Of a DNA stretch of 9,993 bases, positions 1 to 6,573 are shown in pieces (positions within the stretch are counted from its first letter, which is position 1; each line of letters opens with the position of its first letter). This DNA is from Deltaproteobacteria bacterium (GTDB lineage Bacteria > Myxococcota_A > UBA796). The position numbers and the translations under genes were made by a program. The notes beneath the pieces are model-generated. The model had not been told where the DNA came from and made no database searches. It saw only the letters and a list, made by a program, of their open reading frames with translations. The stretch covers positions 14,394 through 24,386 of the forward strand of contig PALY01000097.1 in assembly GCA_002707085.1 (NCBI GenBank). Reading direction: 5' to 3'.

Positions 1-842
1 GTCAAGCTCCCCATCCCTTGAGATAAAAGCAAACCGGGCCACTGTGGGTGAATCGCAATCGCATAGGTCGCACAAACCAGAGAGCAGAATTGGATCGACT
101 GGATCACCAAACTCCAGATCACCACCTGAATCCACCTTGAAAAAGAAACGTTCCAAACCCGAGTCAGACTTTCTACAAACAATCGTAGGTTGGGGCCCGA
201 TCTTTTTAAAAACCATCCCAATGGACCGGTTGAATCCGGACTCATCAAGGACAACATCCATTGTCCAAATCGCCGCAACCAGACCGGTTGGGCCGCCAAC
301 AAACCAAAAGACACTCCTCCGATGATCATGACAATGCCTGCCACCAAAAGAACCTGCCCCAACACTCCTTCCGGACGCACAAAAGGCAACGCAAGTGCCG
401 CTACAACAGCTGCAGAAAACAACCCAACAAAACGGGTGTGTACAGACACCACAAAACTTTCGTTCATGGGCATATGAAATCGTTTTTTCAGCACCGCAAT
501 GGCGGCCAGTTCACCCACAGGGCCTGGCAACAATAGCGTAAACACATTTCCTGAAAAGAAGATGGCGCCGATTTGAAACGGTCCTGGTACATCAGAACGA
601 TCTGAGGGGTAAAGCGCCATGAATCGATGGCCAACCAACAGATTTCCAAAAACAAAGAGTCCTACGGCCATGGCCAGCCACGGCAACTCTACCCTTTGAA
701 AAAAGAAAGCCGGATCAACGTCTGTGAAAATTCGGAGTCCCCCGAAGGCAATACCGACCACAACAAACAAACCCACCAAGGTCATGCCAAAAAATGGCAG
801 AACCACAGCCCTTCTTGTTTTGGGAAGGGCGGGTTTACTCAC
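1..842 (-). CDS. LPG-synthase-TM-type integral membrane protein (3' end outside window)
   Basis: Reading the minus strand from a GTG at 842 gives 280 codons with no stop to the left edge, so the C-terminus is missing. After a short basic N-terminus (KTRR near residues 9-12) there are several strongly hydrophobic segments, at about residues 15-36, 55-70, 92-106, 139-153, 160-184 and 256-275. The motif LLPGPVGELAA at about 104-114 sits in the first third, after a predicted membrane segment. This fits the conserved P-x-x-x-GE element of the lysylphosphatidylglycerol synthase transmembrane family (UPF0104/AglD-like, PF03706), whose members flip or otherwise handle lipids in the inner membrane. 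No soluble transferase domain is visible before the edge, so the substrate is unknown. The GTG overlaps the stop of the upstream gene (GTGA) and has no Shine-Dalgarno of its own, suggesting translational coupling. An in-frame ATG 19 codons later would cut into the first membrane segment. Confidence 0.72.
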   Translation of the reverse strand, partial: MSKPALPKTRRAVVLPFFGMTLVGLFVVVGIAFGGLRIFTDVDPAFFFQRVELPWLAMAVGLFVFGNLLVGHRFMALYPSDRSDVPGPFQIGAIFFSGNVFTLLLPGPVGELAAIAVLKKRFHMPMNESFVVSVHTRFVGLFSAAVVAALALPFVRPEGVLGQVLLVAGIVMIIGGVSFGLLAAQPVWLRRFGQWMLSLMSPDSTGPLGWFLKRSGPNLRLFVESLTRVWNVSFSRWIQVVIWSLVIQSIQFCSLVCATYAIAIHPQWPGLLLSQGMGSL

Positions 843-1405
843 AATTCAGGCTGCGCACGCCGAAATAGCCGAGTCAACAGCTGTCCATATGCCCCTTGAC
901 CGAAACGCCGTTTCACAACCAAAGCCCCACCCAGTGGCTCCAAAGAGAAGCCTTCTCGTCCGACAGAGGTATCCATTTTGTTCAAACGGGCCTGCAGTGC
1001 ATCATCCCCTTTAATGGTCTCAAATGGCATCGCTCCTGCACAAAACATACGGCAAACAAAACGACCCAGCACTTCGGTAAACGGATTCCTCATAAACATA
1101 TAGGCTTGGTCAACGCTGCCATTGGCCCAGGCAGCACGACTCCACTCATACAGAAATTGGCCCGAAGGCGGCTTCTTCACGTCCGGATCAATGACGTATA
1201 TGATTGGAGCGCCCCAATGTTCTGCCAATTCATGAAACGCTTGAATTGCAGGCCTCAGGTAGTCAAGGTTCGGAGAATGTTTTGCGCGCAGACGAAGGAC
1301 TCGCTGATCGGCATACTCTCGGACATACACGTCTTTTTTTCCAATGCGAAACACCGGTCCTTGGGTCGCATCCTTATCAATCCATTCAAGCTCAAATTGG
1401 GCCAT
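839..1405 (-). CDS. Small STAS-like cytoplasmic protein, function unknown
   Basis: The product has 188 residues, with no signal peptide or membrane segment. I do not recognise it with certainty. Residues about 20-125 alternate short strands and amphipathic helices: VYVREY, RVLRLRAK, a helix around 48-63, IIYVIDP at 68-74, then a helical stretch and a hydrophobic run near 115-125. This layout resembles the STAS/SpoIIAA-like proteins used as small regulatory or docking domains, but that is inference from pattern only. The last 45 residues are rich in Gly, Arg and Leu. The ATG at 1405 follows an AGGGGGA-like ribosome binding site five bases upstream. The stop overlaps the start of the membrane protein gene by GTGA, so the pair is an operon and the product may regulate or bind that membrane protein. 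The 202-codon ORF on the opposite strand is a shadow. Confidence 0.75.
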   Translation of the reverse strand: MAQFELEWIDKDATQGPVFRIGKKDVYVREYADQRVLRLRAKHSPNLDYLRPAIQAFHELAEHWGAPIIYVIDPDVKKPPSGQFLYEWSRAAWANGSVDQAYMFMRNPFTEVLGRFVCRMFCAGAMPFETIKGDDALQARLNKMDTSVGREGFSLEPLGGALVVKRRFGQGAYGQLLTRLFRRAQPEL

Positions 1406-1523
1406 GATTCCCCCTGTTACCTAAGAATAGTAACGACAGGTATGCCAATCTGCACTCGTTTACCGTATCGTACAGTTCGGCCAGACCGACCACACATGAC
1501 ATGATGGGACAGGAGATGCAGCA
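1406..1523. promoter_or_regulatory. Divergent intergenic region with a small inverted repeat
   Basis: These 118 bases separate the minus-strand STAS-like/membrane pair from the plus-strand Asp-Ala lipoprotein, so promoters for both must lie here or nearby. I cannot assign convincing -35/-10 boxes. A perfect 5-bp inverted repeat, GTTAC at 1416-1420 and GTAAC at 1430-1434 with a 9-base spacer, lies just upstream of the minus-strand start and could be part of an operator. It is short enough to arise by chance. Confidence 0.4.
1511..1515 (+). promoter_or_regulatory. Shine-Dalgarno AGGAG for the Asp-Ala lipoprotein gene
   Basis: AGGAG lies eight bases before the ATG at 1524 and fixes that start. 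Confidence 0.7.
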
Positions 1524-2243
1524 ATGAAACCTGGGTTGTTATTGGGATTTGTGTCGTTCGTAGGCTGTCATGAACCCTGTAAAGATGGCTACGGCAGGGC
1601 AGCTGATAATCTCTGTTATCCATTGGCAGAAGACCCAGAAGAGTCTGATTGCGGTGAGGGGATGGGTAGAGCGGATGATGGGGATTGCTACCCATTGGCC
1701 GATGAGGAAACCGACGCAGATGCCGACGGAGACGCAGATGCCGATGCCGACGGAGACGCTGACGCAGATGCCGATGCCGACGGAGACGCTGACGCAGATG
1801 CCGATGCCGATGCCGATGCCGATGCCGATGCTACAGGATTTGAAGGTCAAATCATCTTCGTAGATGGACTTGTGATGACAGCGGAACAGCAAGTTCTCAT
1901 GCAGTTATGGAAGGTCGATCAAACCGATGAATCCGGATGGCCTAAAGACGGGGAGGACCCACACTCTGAGTTTACATTCGCGCTGCTCGAAAGCGCGGAT
2001 GGAGACACAGGAAGCCCGGTTGGCGTAGAGTCACTCTTTTACACCTACCCGGTGATGGTAGAGGGCAGTCCCAGCGAAGAACTTGCTGCCCGTGCGACTG
2101 CGCACCTGGTGCCGATAGAATCAGTGGAGCCAATCGAGTGGCGGTCCTTTCCCGGCACGGTACTGCCTGTAGATCCGTCGGAATCCTTGGTGTTTGAAGT
2201 AGGGACTTGGATGACAGGCCTAGACTTTGAGATTTCTCCCTAA
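1524..2243 (+). CDS. Asp-Ala-repeat lipoprotein with duplicated Cys module
   Basis: The product has 239 residues and no recognised enzyme domain. The N-terminus MKPGLLLGFVSFVGC is a short lipoprotein signal with a lipobox-like FVGC ending at Cys15, so it is probably lipidated and anchored in the outer membrane. Two copies of the module C-x-x-G-x-G-R-A-x-D-x-x-C-Y-P-L-A follow, at about 19-35 and 43-59, each with two cysteines that could pair. Residues 64-103 are a pure Asp/Ala/Gly linker. The C-terminal domain (about 105-239) is acidic and mostly strand-forming, with FEGQIIFVDGL near its start; it has no cysteines or catalytic motif that I can name. The design suggests a surface-displayed domain held away from the membrane by a charged spacer. 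It faces divergently from the STAS-like gene and converges with the NHL gene, so it is probably its own transcription unit. The start is supported by AGGAG at 1511-1515. Confidence 0.85.
   Translation: MKPGLLLGFVSFVGCHEPCKDGYGRAADNLCYPLAEDPEESDCGEGMGRADDGDCYPLADEETDADADGDADADADGDADADADADGDADADADADADADADATGFEGQIIFVDGLVMTAEQQVLMQLWKVDQTDESGWPKDGEDPHSEFTFALLESADGDTGSPVGVESLFYTYPVMVEGSPSEELAARATAHLVPIESVEPIEWRSFPGTVLPVDPSESLVFEVGTWMTGLDFEISP
1713..1832 (+). repeat. In-frame tandem repeat encoding a 40-residue Asp/Ala/Gly linker
   Basis: The 120 bases are built from the hexamer GATGCC and its variants. They contain two adjacent identical 30-bp copies (1743-1772 and 1773-1802), a shortened 24-bp copy before them (1719-1742, lacking one GCTGAC hexamer), and four GATGCC plus one GATGCT after them (1803-1832). 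All units are multiples of 6 bp, so copy-number change keeps the reading frame and changes only linker length. The encoded peptide is alternating Asp and Ala with three Gly interruptions. Confidence 0.95.
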
Positions 2244-2249
2244 TCGAAG

Positions 2250-3359
2250 CTACCAATTCGGTTGATCGATACGACGAACAACCGCATTGCCGCCATCGGC
2301 AAAAATCAAATCACCATCTTCAGCATAAATTACATCCAATGGAAGATAGAGACTCGCGGGTTCCGCCTCTCCTTCATCTCCTGCGTACCCCCGAACGCCC
2401 CGGCCAGAAACCGTATCGATTGTTCCATCGGTCAAGACTGCACGAATGGCATCATTTCCTGAATCGGCGATCACCATGCGACCCCCTGAACCAAAGGTGA
2501 AACCATAAGGGGAATCGAGTTTGGCTTCAGACCAATCACCTCCGTCACCCATGTACCCACGAACATCGGTATCACCGATCACGTTGGTGAGTTCTCCCGT
2601 ATCCAAATCGACGGTCACGATGCGATGTCGGCCCGTATCTGCCACATAGAGTACACCATCGTGCAGTTCCATTTTTTGAGGTTCTGAAAAGCGATTCGGA
2701 TCGCCCTCATCAATGAGTGGAAAGCCTGCCTCATCCGCACCCGCAACCGTAGAAAGGATGCCATCCGTTGAAATGCTACGAATCAAATTGCTGCCCGCAT
2801 CCGCGATATAAATGGTTCCATCGTCAGCCACAGCGATGCCTGTGAGTACATCAAAGTGTCCATCTTCTACGGCCACATCGGTCTCGTCGTATCCAGGCTC
2901 TCCTGGAGAACCCGCAAGTACCACCAACTCTCCCGAAACCAAATCCACCATCAATATTTGTTGTCCCTGTGACTCAACCATGTACAACATGCCATCCGGT
3001 CCAATGGTCATATCGGCAATATCCTTCAACGGACTGTCAATGGCTGGTCCTTCTTGTGCATAGGTGTTGTTCTGTTTGCCCACGATGGATTCCAGAACAC
3101 CATCGTCTTTCAAACTCCGAATCAAAAAGTTTCGTGCATCATTAATCAACAGATTTCCAAAACCATCCAACGCAAGCGCATTTGGGTTGTTCAGATCTGT
3201 GTCCAAGGCTTGTTGATTCTGAACATTGTAGCCGGCATCACCCGTCCCAGCGATGGTGCAAATTATCGTTTCACCGCTACAACGCGGGTTTTCGTCTGCA
3301 TCATCTTTGACAATACATCCAATGGTCAACGTACTTAGCAGAAAGCAATGCAGCTTCAT
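2250..3359 (-). CDS. NHL-repeat beta-propeller lipoprotein
   Basis: The product has 369 residues from the chosen start. The N-terminus MKLHCFLLSTLTIGC is a signal peptide with a lipobox-like TIGC ending at Cys15, followed by an acidic spacer. About six blades follow, at about residues 57-95, 111-149, 170-206, 224-261, 280-318 and 335-366. Each has the NHL pattern of LxxPxGxAxxxDGxLYxADxGNxxIR, with loops such as IAGTGDAGY and GYAGDEGEAE that are usual in bacterial extracellular NHL proteins. NHL propellers are binding scaffolds; no catalytic residues can be read, so a ligand-binding or structural surface role is the safest inference. An upstream in-frame ATG at 3380 would add MFPQEDE and spoil the signal peptide, whereas AGGAGG at 3365-3370 sits five bases before the ATG at 3359. 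The gene is divergent from the beta-rich protein gene and ends 6 bp from the converging lipoprotein gene. Confidence 0.9.
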   Translation of the reverse strand: MKLHCFLLSTLTIGCIVKDDADENPRCSGETIICTIAGTGDAGYNVQNQQALDTDLNNPNALALDGFGNLLINDARNFLIRSLKDDGVLESIVGKQNNTYAQEGPAIDSPLKDIADMTIGPDGMLYMVESQGQQILMVDLVSGELVVLAGSPGEPGYDETDVAVEDGHFDVLTGIAVADDGTIYIADAGSNLIRSISTDGILSTVAGADEAGFPLIDEGDPNRFSEPQKMELHDGVLYVADTGRHRIVTVDLDTGELTNVIGDTDVRGYMGDGGDWSEAKLDSPYGFTFGSGGRMVIADSGNDAIRAVLTDGTIDTVSGRGVRGYAGDEGEAEPASLYLPLDVIYAEDGDLIFADGGNAVVRRIDQPNW

Positions 3360-3485
3360 CTCGTCCTCCTGAGGGAACATATGGTAACCGACCGATGTAC
3401 CGATGGCGTGACAGCTTACTTTTCAACTCAATAAACAGATGACGAAAACGATCGCGGTGTCTACTATTCTGTGAAGAGTTCACCC
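3360..3485. promoter_or_regulatory. Divergent intergenic region between the NHL and beta-rich protein genes
   Basis: This gap of about 126 bases should hold promoters for both flanking genes. It contains a direct repeat ACCGATG at 3391-3397 and 3399-3405. TACTAT at 3462-3467 is a weak -10-like sequence for the plus-strand gene, with no convincing -35 at the right distance. No RNA gene or short ORF with a good start is visible. Confidence 0.35.
3365..3370 (-). promoter_or_regulatory. Shine-Dalgarno AGGAGG that sets the NHL lipoprotein start
   Basis: A perfect AGGAGG lies five bases before the ATG at 3359. It lies inside any reading frame begun at the ATG at 3380, which therefore is probably not the start. 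Confidence 0.8.
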
Positions 3486-5135
3486 ATGTCTAGCTACAGC
3501 CACCAGCAACAGTCCTCATCCGGGACGGATCAAGAAATTGCACCGACGCAACAGTCGGGTGGTGCGGGCACATCCAATGCACAGCTGGCGGAACAAACAG
3601 CCACAGCAAAAGGCGCCTCAGACGGGCTGCAAAACTACCAAGCGGCTTTGGGCCAGTGGTTGGGTAAAGAACTATACGAAGCGATTGCTCCACATTTGAC
3701 CCATGAACGAATGGCTGCACACGCCAACAGTGCGTTGATGGCCGCTTTCGATGCTGTCCTTGACATGGGCGACTTGGATAAAAAGTCCAGTGAAGAGTTC
3801 TCCAAAGCATTCGAAGCTCAATTTGGACAGGCCGCCGGCAATTGGCTGCAGGGAGATGGTAAAGATTTCGCGGCTTCCCTTTCCGACTGGGTGGGGGCAA
3901 ATCCACATCTCATCGTTACCGCCGCACTGCTGGCAGCAGCGGGCGCCTATATGGCAAACGCCCCCATTCCGGAACTCTCTCAGAAACTAAAACTGGGCGA
4001 CAGTTTGACTGCTGAACTCGGTGCAAAGCTCGGTAAACTCAGAGATATTTCGCTACAAGAAATTAGCCTTAAACTGTCTACAACAACCGATCTGCTCGTG
4101 GGTGCTGTGAAAGTCGGAGTGGCCGATGGAACGACCACAACCGAGGTCAACGCAAAACTCGGAGGAGATGAACGCTCTCTTTCTGCAAATGCATTGATGG
4201 TGGGTGACGACCTACAAGTTCTTGGACTCACAGGACTTCTTAAAAACAACGACTACACCCTCACGGGTGGCGCGGAACACAAGACATCCGGAACCACCAT
4301 CAAAGCCAACCTTACCCGTGAAGATGGAAACACCCAATGGGTGGATGAAGTGAGCTACAACGCCGACACTGGCATCCTCACGGTTGGCAACGCCTTTTCT
4401 CAGACTGAGGATGGAAACACCTTCAAATACAGTGAATCTGGCAGTACAGATGGAAGTGGGAAGCAGACTCTTTCTATGTCCAGCGCCCTGACCAGCAGCT
4501 TGACCTCAAACTTTAGTCTTGAAGAGTCTGCAAAACGATTGGGAGCGTCCGACTCGTATGCATTGACCGAAAACCAGAAGGCTTCATTTGGCTTGAACTA
4601 CGACACCAAAGATTTGGATGCAAAACTCAACCTGTCTTTGGATACCGAAGGAAACAACAGCGCTTCGGGTTCCATCGATCGAACATGGGGAAGCGGGTAC
4701 AGCGCCGGAGGGAACGCCAAAACCAACTGGGGCAACAAAGACTATTTAGAAGCAGGCGCCTACTTTGGGTTCCGAGACCCGGATGAATTCACCACCTACA
4801 TGGGCAAATACAAGTACACCAATGGCCCTGATGTCACCCATACCGTAGACATGATGCTCGAAAAGAAATTGGGGCCGGTATACACCCGACTACAACAGCG
4901 TGTGAACTACGCCGCCAATGTCGGGGTAGGGTATGAAACCACAGCCCAAGGCGCCTATTATTTGAACGATGATATCGCCGTGATTGGTGGCGCCCAATAC
5001 AAAGGTGGCGCGGGAGTAGATGACTCCATTGCCCCTCAATTGGGCATTCAAATCAAGGGTGTACCTCTGATCGTGACCCACGATCCTTCAAATGACACCA
5101 CAACGGTTGGAATCACACTCAAATTTGGCCGTTAA
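3486..5135 (+). CDS. Unrecognised beta-strand-rich repeat protein without Sec signal
   Basis: The product has 549 residues from the ATG at 3486; an in-frame GTG at 3471 would add five residues but has no ribosome binding site. I do not recognise the family. Residues 1-45 are polar and probably disordered (Ser/Gln/Thr/Ala rich), with no signal peptide. Residues about 48-137 look helical and amphipathic. Residues 142-157 form one hydrophobic Ala/Leu helix. From about 165 to the end the sequence is a long series of short alternating strands separated by Gly/Asn/Asp turns (DGNT, TEGNN, GGNAKTNWGNKD), ending VGITLKFGR. The pattern resembles an outer-membrane barrel or strand-repeat structure, but without any export signal at the N-terminus. 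It contains no cysteine. Possible roles are a protein secreted by a dedicated machine, a pore-forming or tail-associated effector, or a structural repeat protein; the sequence does not decide. Its stop overlaps the purF stop tail to tail. Confidence 0.85.
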   Translation: MSSYSHQQQSSSGTDQEIAPTQQSGGAGTSNAQLAEQTATAKGASDGLQNYQAALGQWLGKELYEAIAPHLTHERMAAHANSALMAAFDAVLDMGDLDKKSSEEFSKAFEAQFGQAAGNWLQGDGKDFAASLSDWVGANPHLIVTAALLAAAGAYMANAPIPELSQKLKLGDSLTAELGAKLGKLRDISLQEISLKLSTTTDLLVGAVKVGVADGTTTTEVNAKLGGDERSLSANALMVGDDLQVLGLTGLLKNNDYTLTGGAEHKTSGTTIKANLTREDGNTQWVDEVSYNADTGILTVGNAFSQTEDGNTFKYSESGSTDGSGKQTLSMSSALTSSLTSNFSLEESAKRLGASDSYALTENQKASFGLNYDTKDLDAKLNLSLDTEGNNSASGSIDRTWGSGYSAGGNAKTNWGNKDYLEAGAYFGFRDPDEFTTYMGKYKYTNGPDVTHTVDMMLEKKLGPVYTRLQQRVNYAANVGVGYETTAQGAYYLNDDIAVIGGAQYKGGAGVDDSIAPQLGIQIKGVPLIVTHDPSNDTTTVGITLKFGR

Positions 5136-6562
5136 TCGCGACGTTCTGCATTGATAAATGACCGTTCATCATCCGAAATGGGAACTGCATAGTCGCCGTT
5201 GAAACAGGCGGCACAGATATCGGAACCCATGACTTCTTGAAGGCCTTCTATGGTCAAATACGTCAGAGAGTCTGCCCCCATACGATTCGCCAAGGTTGTT
5301 TCCAAATCATCGGGAGACATTTGAGCAGCAACCAATTCTTCTTGGCTGGGCATATCAATGCCGTAGAAACATGGATGGCGAACGGGTGGAGAAAAAATCG
5401 CGAGATGCACCTCTTTGGGCTTCATGTCTCTCAACATGTCCACAATGCGCGCCATGGTGCTGCCCCGCACAACCGAATCATCGACCAACAGAACTCGTTT
5501 GCCCTCAAAAATCTCCTGAATGGGATTTAACTTCAACCGAAGTGCAGCTTTTCGACTTGCAGCATCTGGCATGATGAAGGTTCGGCCAGAATAACGATTC
5601 TTAATAAAGCCTTCTCGGTTCGGAACCCCCAATTCATCGGCCATGGCCATCGCAGCAGGGCGAGAAGTATCGGGAATCGCCACAACAACATCCGCCTCAT
5701 AGCCTTTGGCGGCCCATTCTCGGGCGAGTTGCCTGCCCATTCTCCACCGTTGGCGGTTGACCCGACCATCTTCCATCACCGAATCCGGCCGCGCAAAGTA
5801 GATGCGTTCAAACACACAAGGCTGAGGTTTTTTGGTAGCGACCTCTATTTGCACTGGCTCTTTACCAGCACGAAACAACATCAGATCTCCAGCCCGCAAG
5901 TCATCGACCTTCTTAAAGTCCAACACGTCCAAAGCAACCGATTCACTTGAAACCATCCAAGCGCCATCTGCTCTTCGACCATAGCAGCCGGGCCGTATTC
6001 CATGGGGATCCCGAAAAGCCACCAACGTAGTTTCTCCATCAACCTCCATGACAGCAACCACAGAATACGCGCCGCGCACCCGTCGGAACACAGCCGCTAC
6101 TGCCTGAGCCACATCGTCGGAGGTATGGCCCGCTGCACGAATCTTGGTCAACTCTTGAGCAAACACCAACAACAGCGGCTCTGCATCGCAGCTACTCAGA
6201 ACATGCATGCCCTCCATTCGAAGGGACTGCGTCACTTCAGGCACATTCGTCAGATTGCCATTGTGGGCCAACAGTATGCCTGGCCTTCGTGTCTGAAAGG
6301 GTTGTGCATCCTGCCGTGTCGAGGTTGTTCCTGCTGTGGGGTAACGAACATGCCCGATACCCACCGAACCCTGCATGTGCCGAATATTGTCTGCAGCCAA
6401 TACTTGAGCCACCATGCCCAAATCCTTGGTGAGGTCCCATCGAACCCCATCAAACGTAGCTACGCCCGCAGCATCTTGACCGCGATGCTGTATGGACTGC
6501 AGCCCCAGCACAAGCTGAGGCGCAACCGTATCCGTACCAATGAGTCCAACAAAGCCACACAT
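5132..6562 (-). CDS. purF: Amidophosphoribosyltransferase (glutamine PRPP amidotransferase)
   Basis: The enzyme makes 5-phosphoribosylamine from PRPP and glutamine, the first committed step of purine synthesis, in the cytoplasm. The product has 476 residues, the usual length. The N-terminal Ntn glutaminase domain starts MCGFVGLIG, with Cys2 the nucleophile exposed by Met removal, so no propeptide is needed. HRGQDAAG at 26-33, RYPTAG at 73-78 and NGNL at 101-104 are the family's glutamine-site motifs. The phosphoribosyltransferase domain carries IPDTSRPAA at 296-304 and the PRPP loop VDDSVVRGST at 360-369. Cys249, Cys398, Cys450 and Cys453 match the four ligands of the iron-sulfur cluster in the Bacillus subtilis type, suggesting the oxygen-sensitive form. 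It starts 11 bases after the upstream hydrolase stop and has no clear Shine-Dalgarno, so it is probably the last gene of that operon. No purine-gene neighbour is present in the window. Confidence 0.97.
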   Translation of the reverse strand: MCGFVGLIGTDTVAPQLVLGLQSIQHRGQDAAGVATFDGVRWDLTKDLGMVAQVLAADNIRHMQGSVGIGHVRYPTAGTTSTRQDAQPFQTRRPGILLAHNGNLTNVPEVTQSLRMEGMHVLSSCDAEPLLLVFAQELTKIRAAGHTSDDVAQAVAAVFRRVRGAYSVVAVMEVDGETTLVAFRDPHGIRPGCYGRRADGAWMVSSESVALDVLDFKKVDDLRAGDLMLFRAGKEPVQIEVATKKPQPCVFERIYFARPDSVMEDGRVNRQRWRMGRQLAREWAAKGYEADVVVAIPDTSRPAAMAMADELGVPNREGFIKNRYSGRTFIMPDAASRKAALRLKLNPIQEIFEGKRVLLVDDSVVRGSTMARIVDMLRDMKPKEVHLAIFSPPVRHPCFYGIDMPSQEELVAAQMSPDDLETTLANRMGADSLTYLTIEGLQEVMGSDICAACFNGDYAVPISDDERSFINAERRD

Positions 6563-6573
6563 AGGTGACCCGT

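Noticed and set aside
44..1014. Several plus-strand ORFs of 90-96 codons at the left edge
   Set aside because: They are antisense to the membrane protein reading frame, which is open for 280 codons with clear hydrophobic segments.
896..1504. Plus-strand ORF of 202 codons
   Set aside because: It lies antisense to the STAS-like gene and has no ribosome binding site; its composition reads like a shadow frame.
1713..1832. Possible CRISPR array
   Set aside because: The repeats are contiguous hexamer variants with no unique spacers and are in frame in a coding region.
1539..1892. Minus-strand ORF with Gly-Ile-Cys-Val repeats
   Set aside because: The repeats are the reverse reading of the GATGCC hexamer tract; the plus-strand lipoprotein with its ribosome binding site explains the sequence.
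2244..2275. Possible bidirectional terminator between the convergent genes
   Set aside because: The inverted match is broken (TCGA, ACC, GGT, TCGA with unmatched bases) and is followed by no T run, so it does not support a terminator call.
3360..3380. Upstream ATG start for the NHL gene at 3380
   Set aside because: It would place acidic residues before the signal peptide and would put AGGAGG inside the coding sequence; the ATG at 3359 has correct spacing.
6002..6568. Plus-strand ORF of 188 codons
   Set aside because: It is wholly antisense to purF, which is certain.
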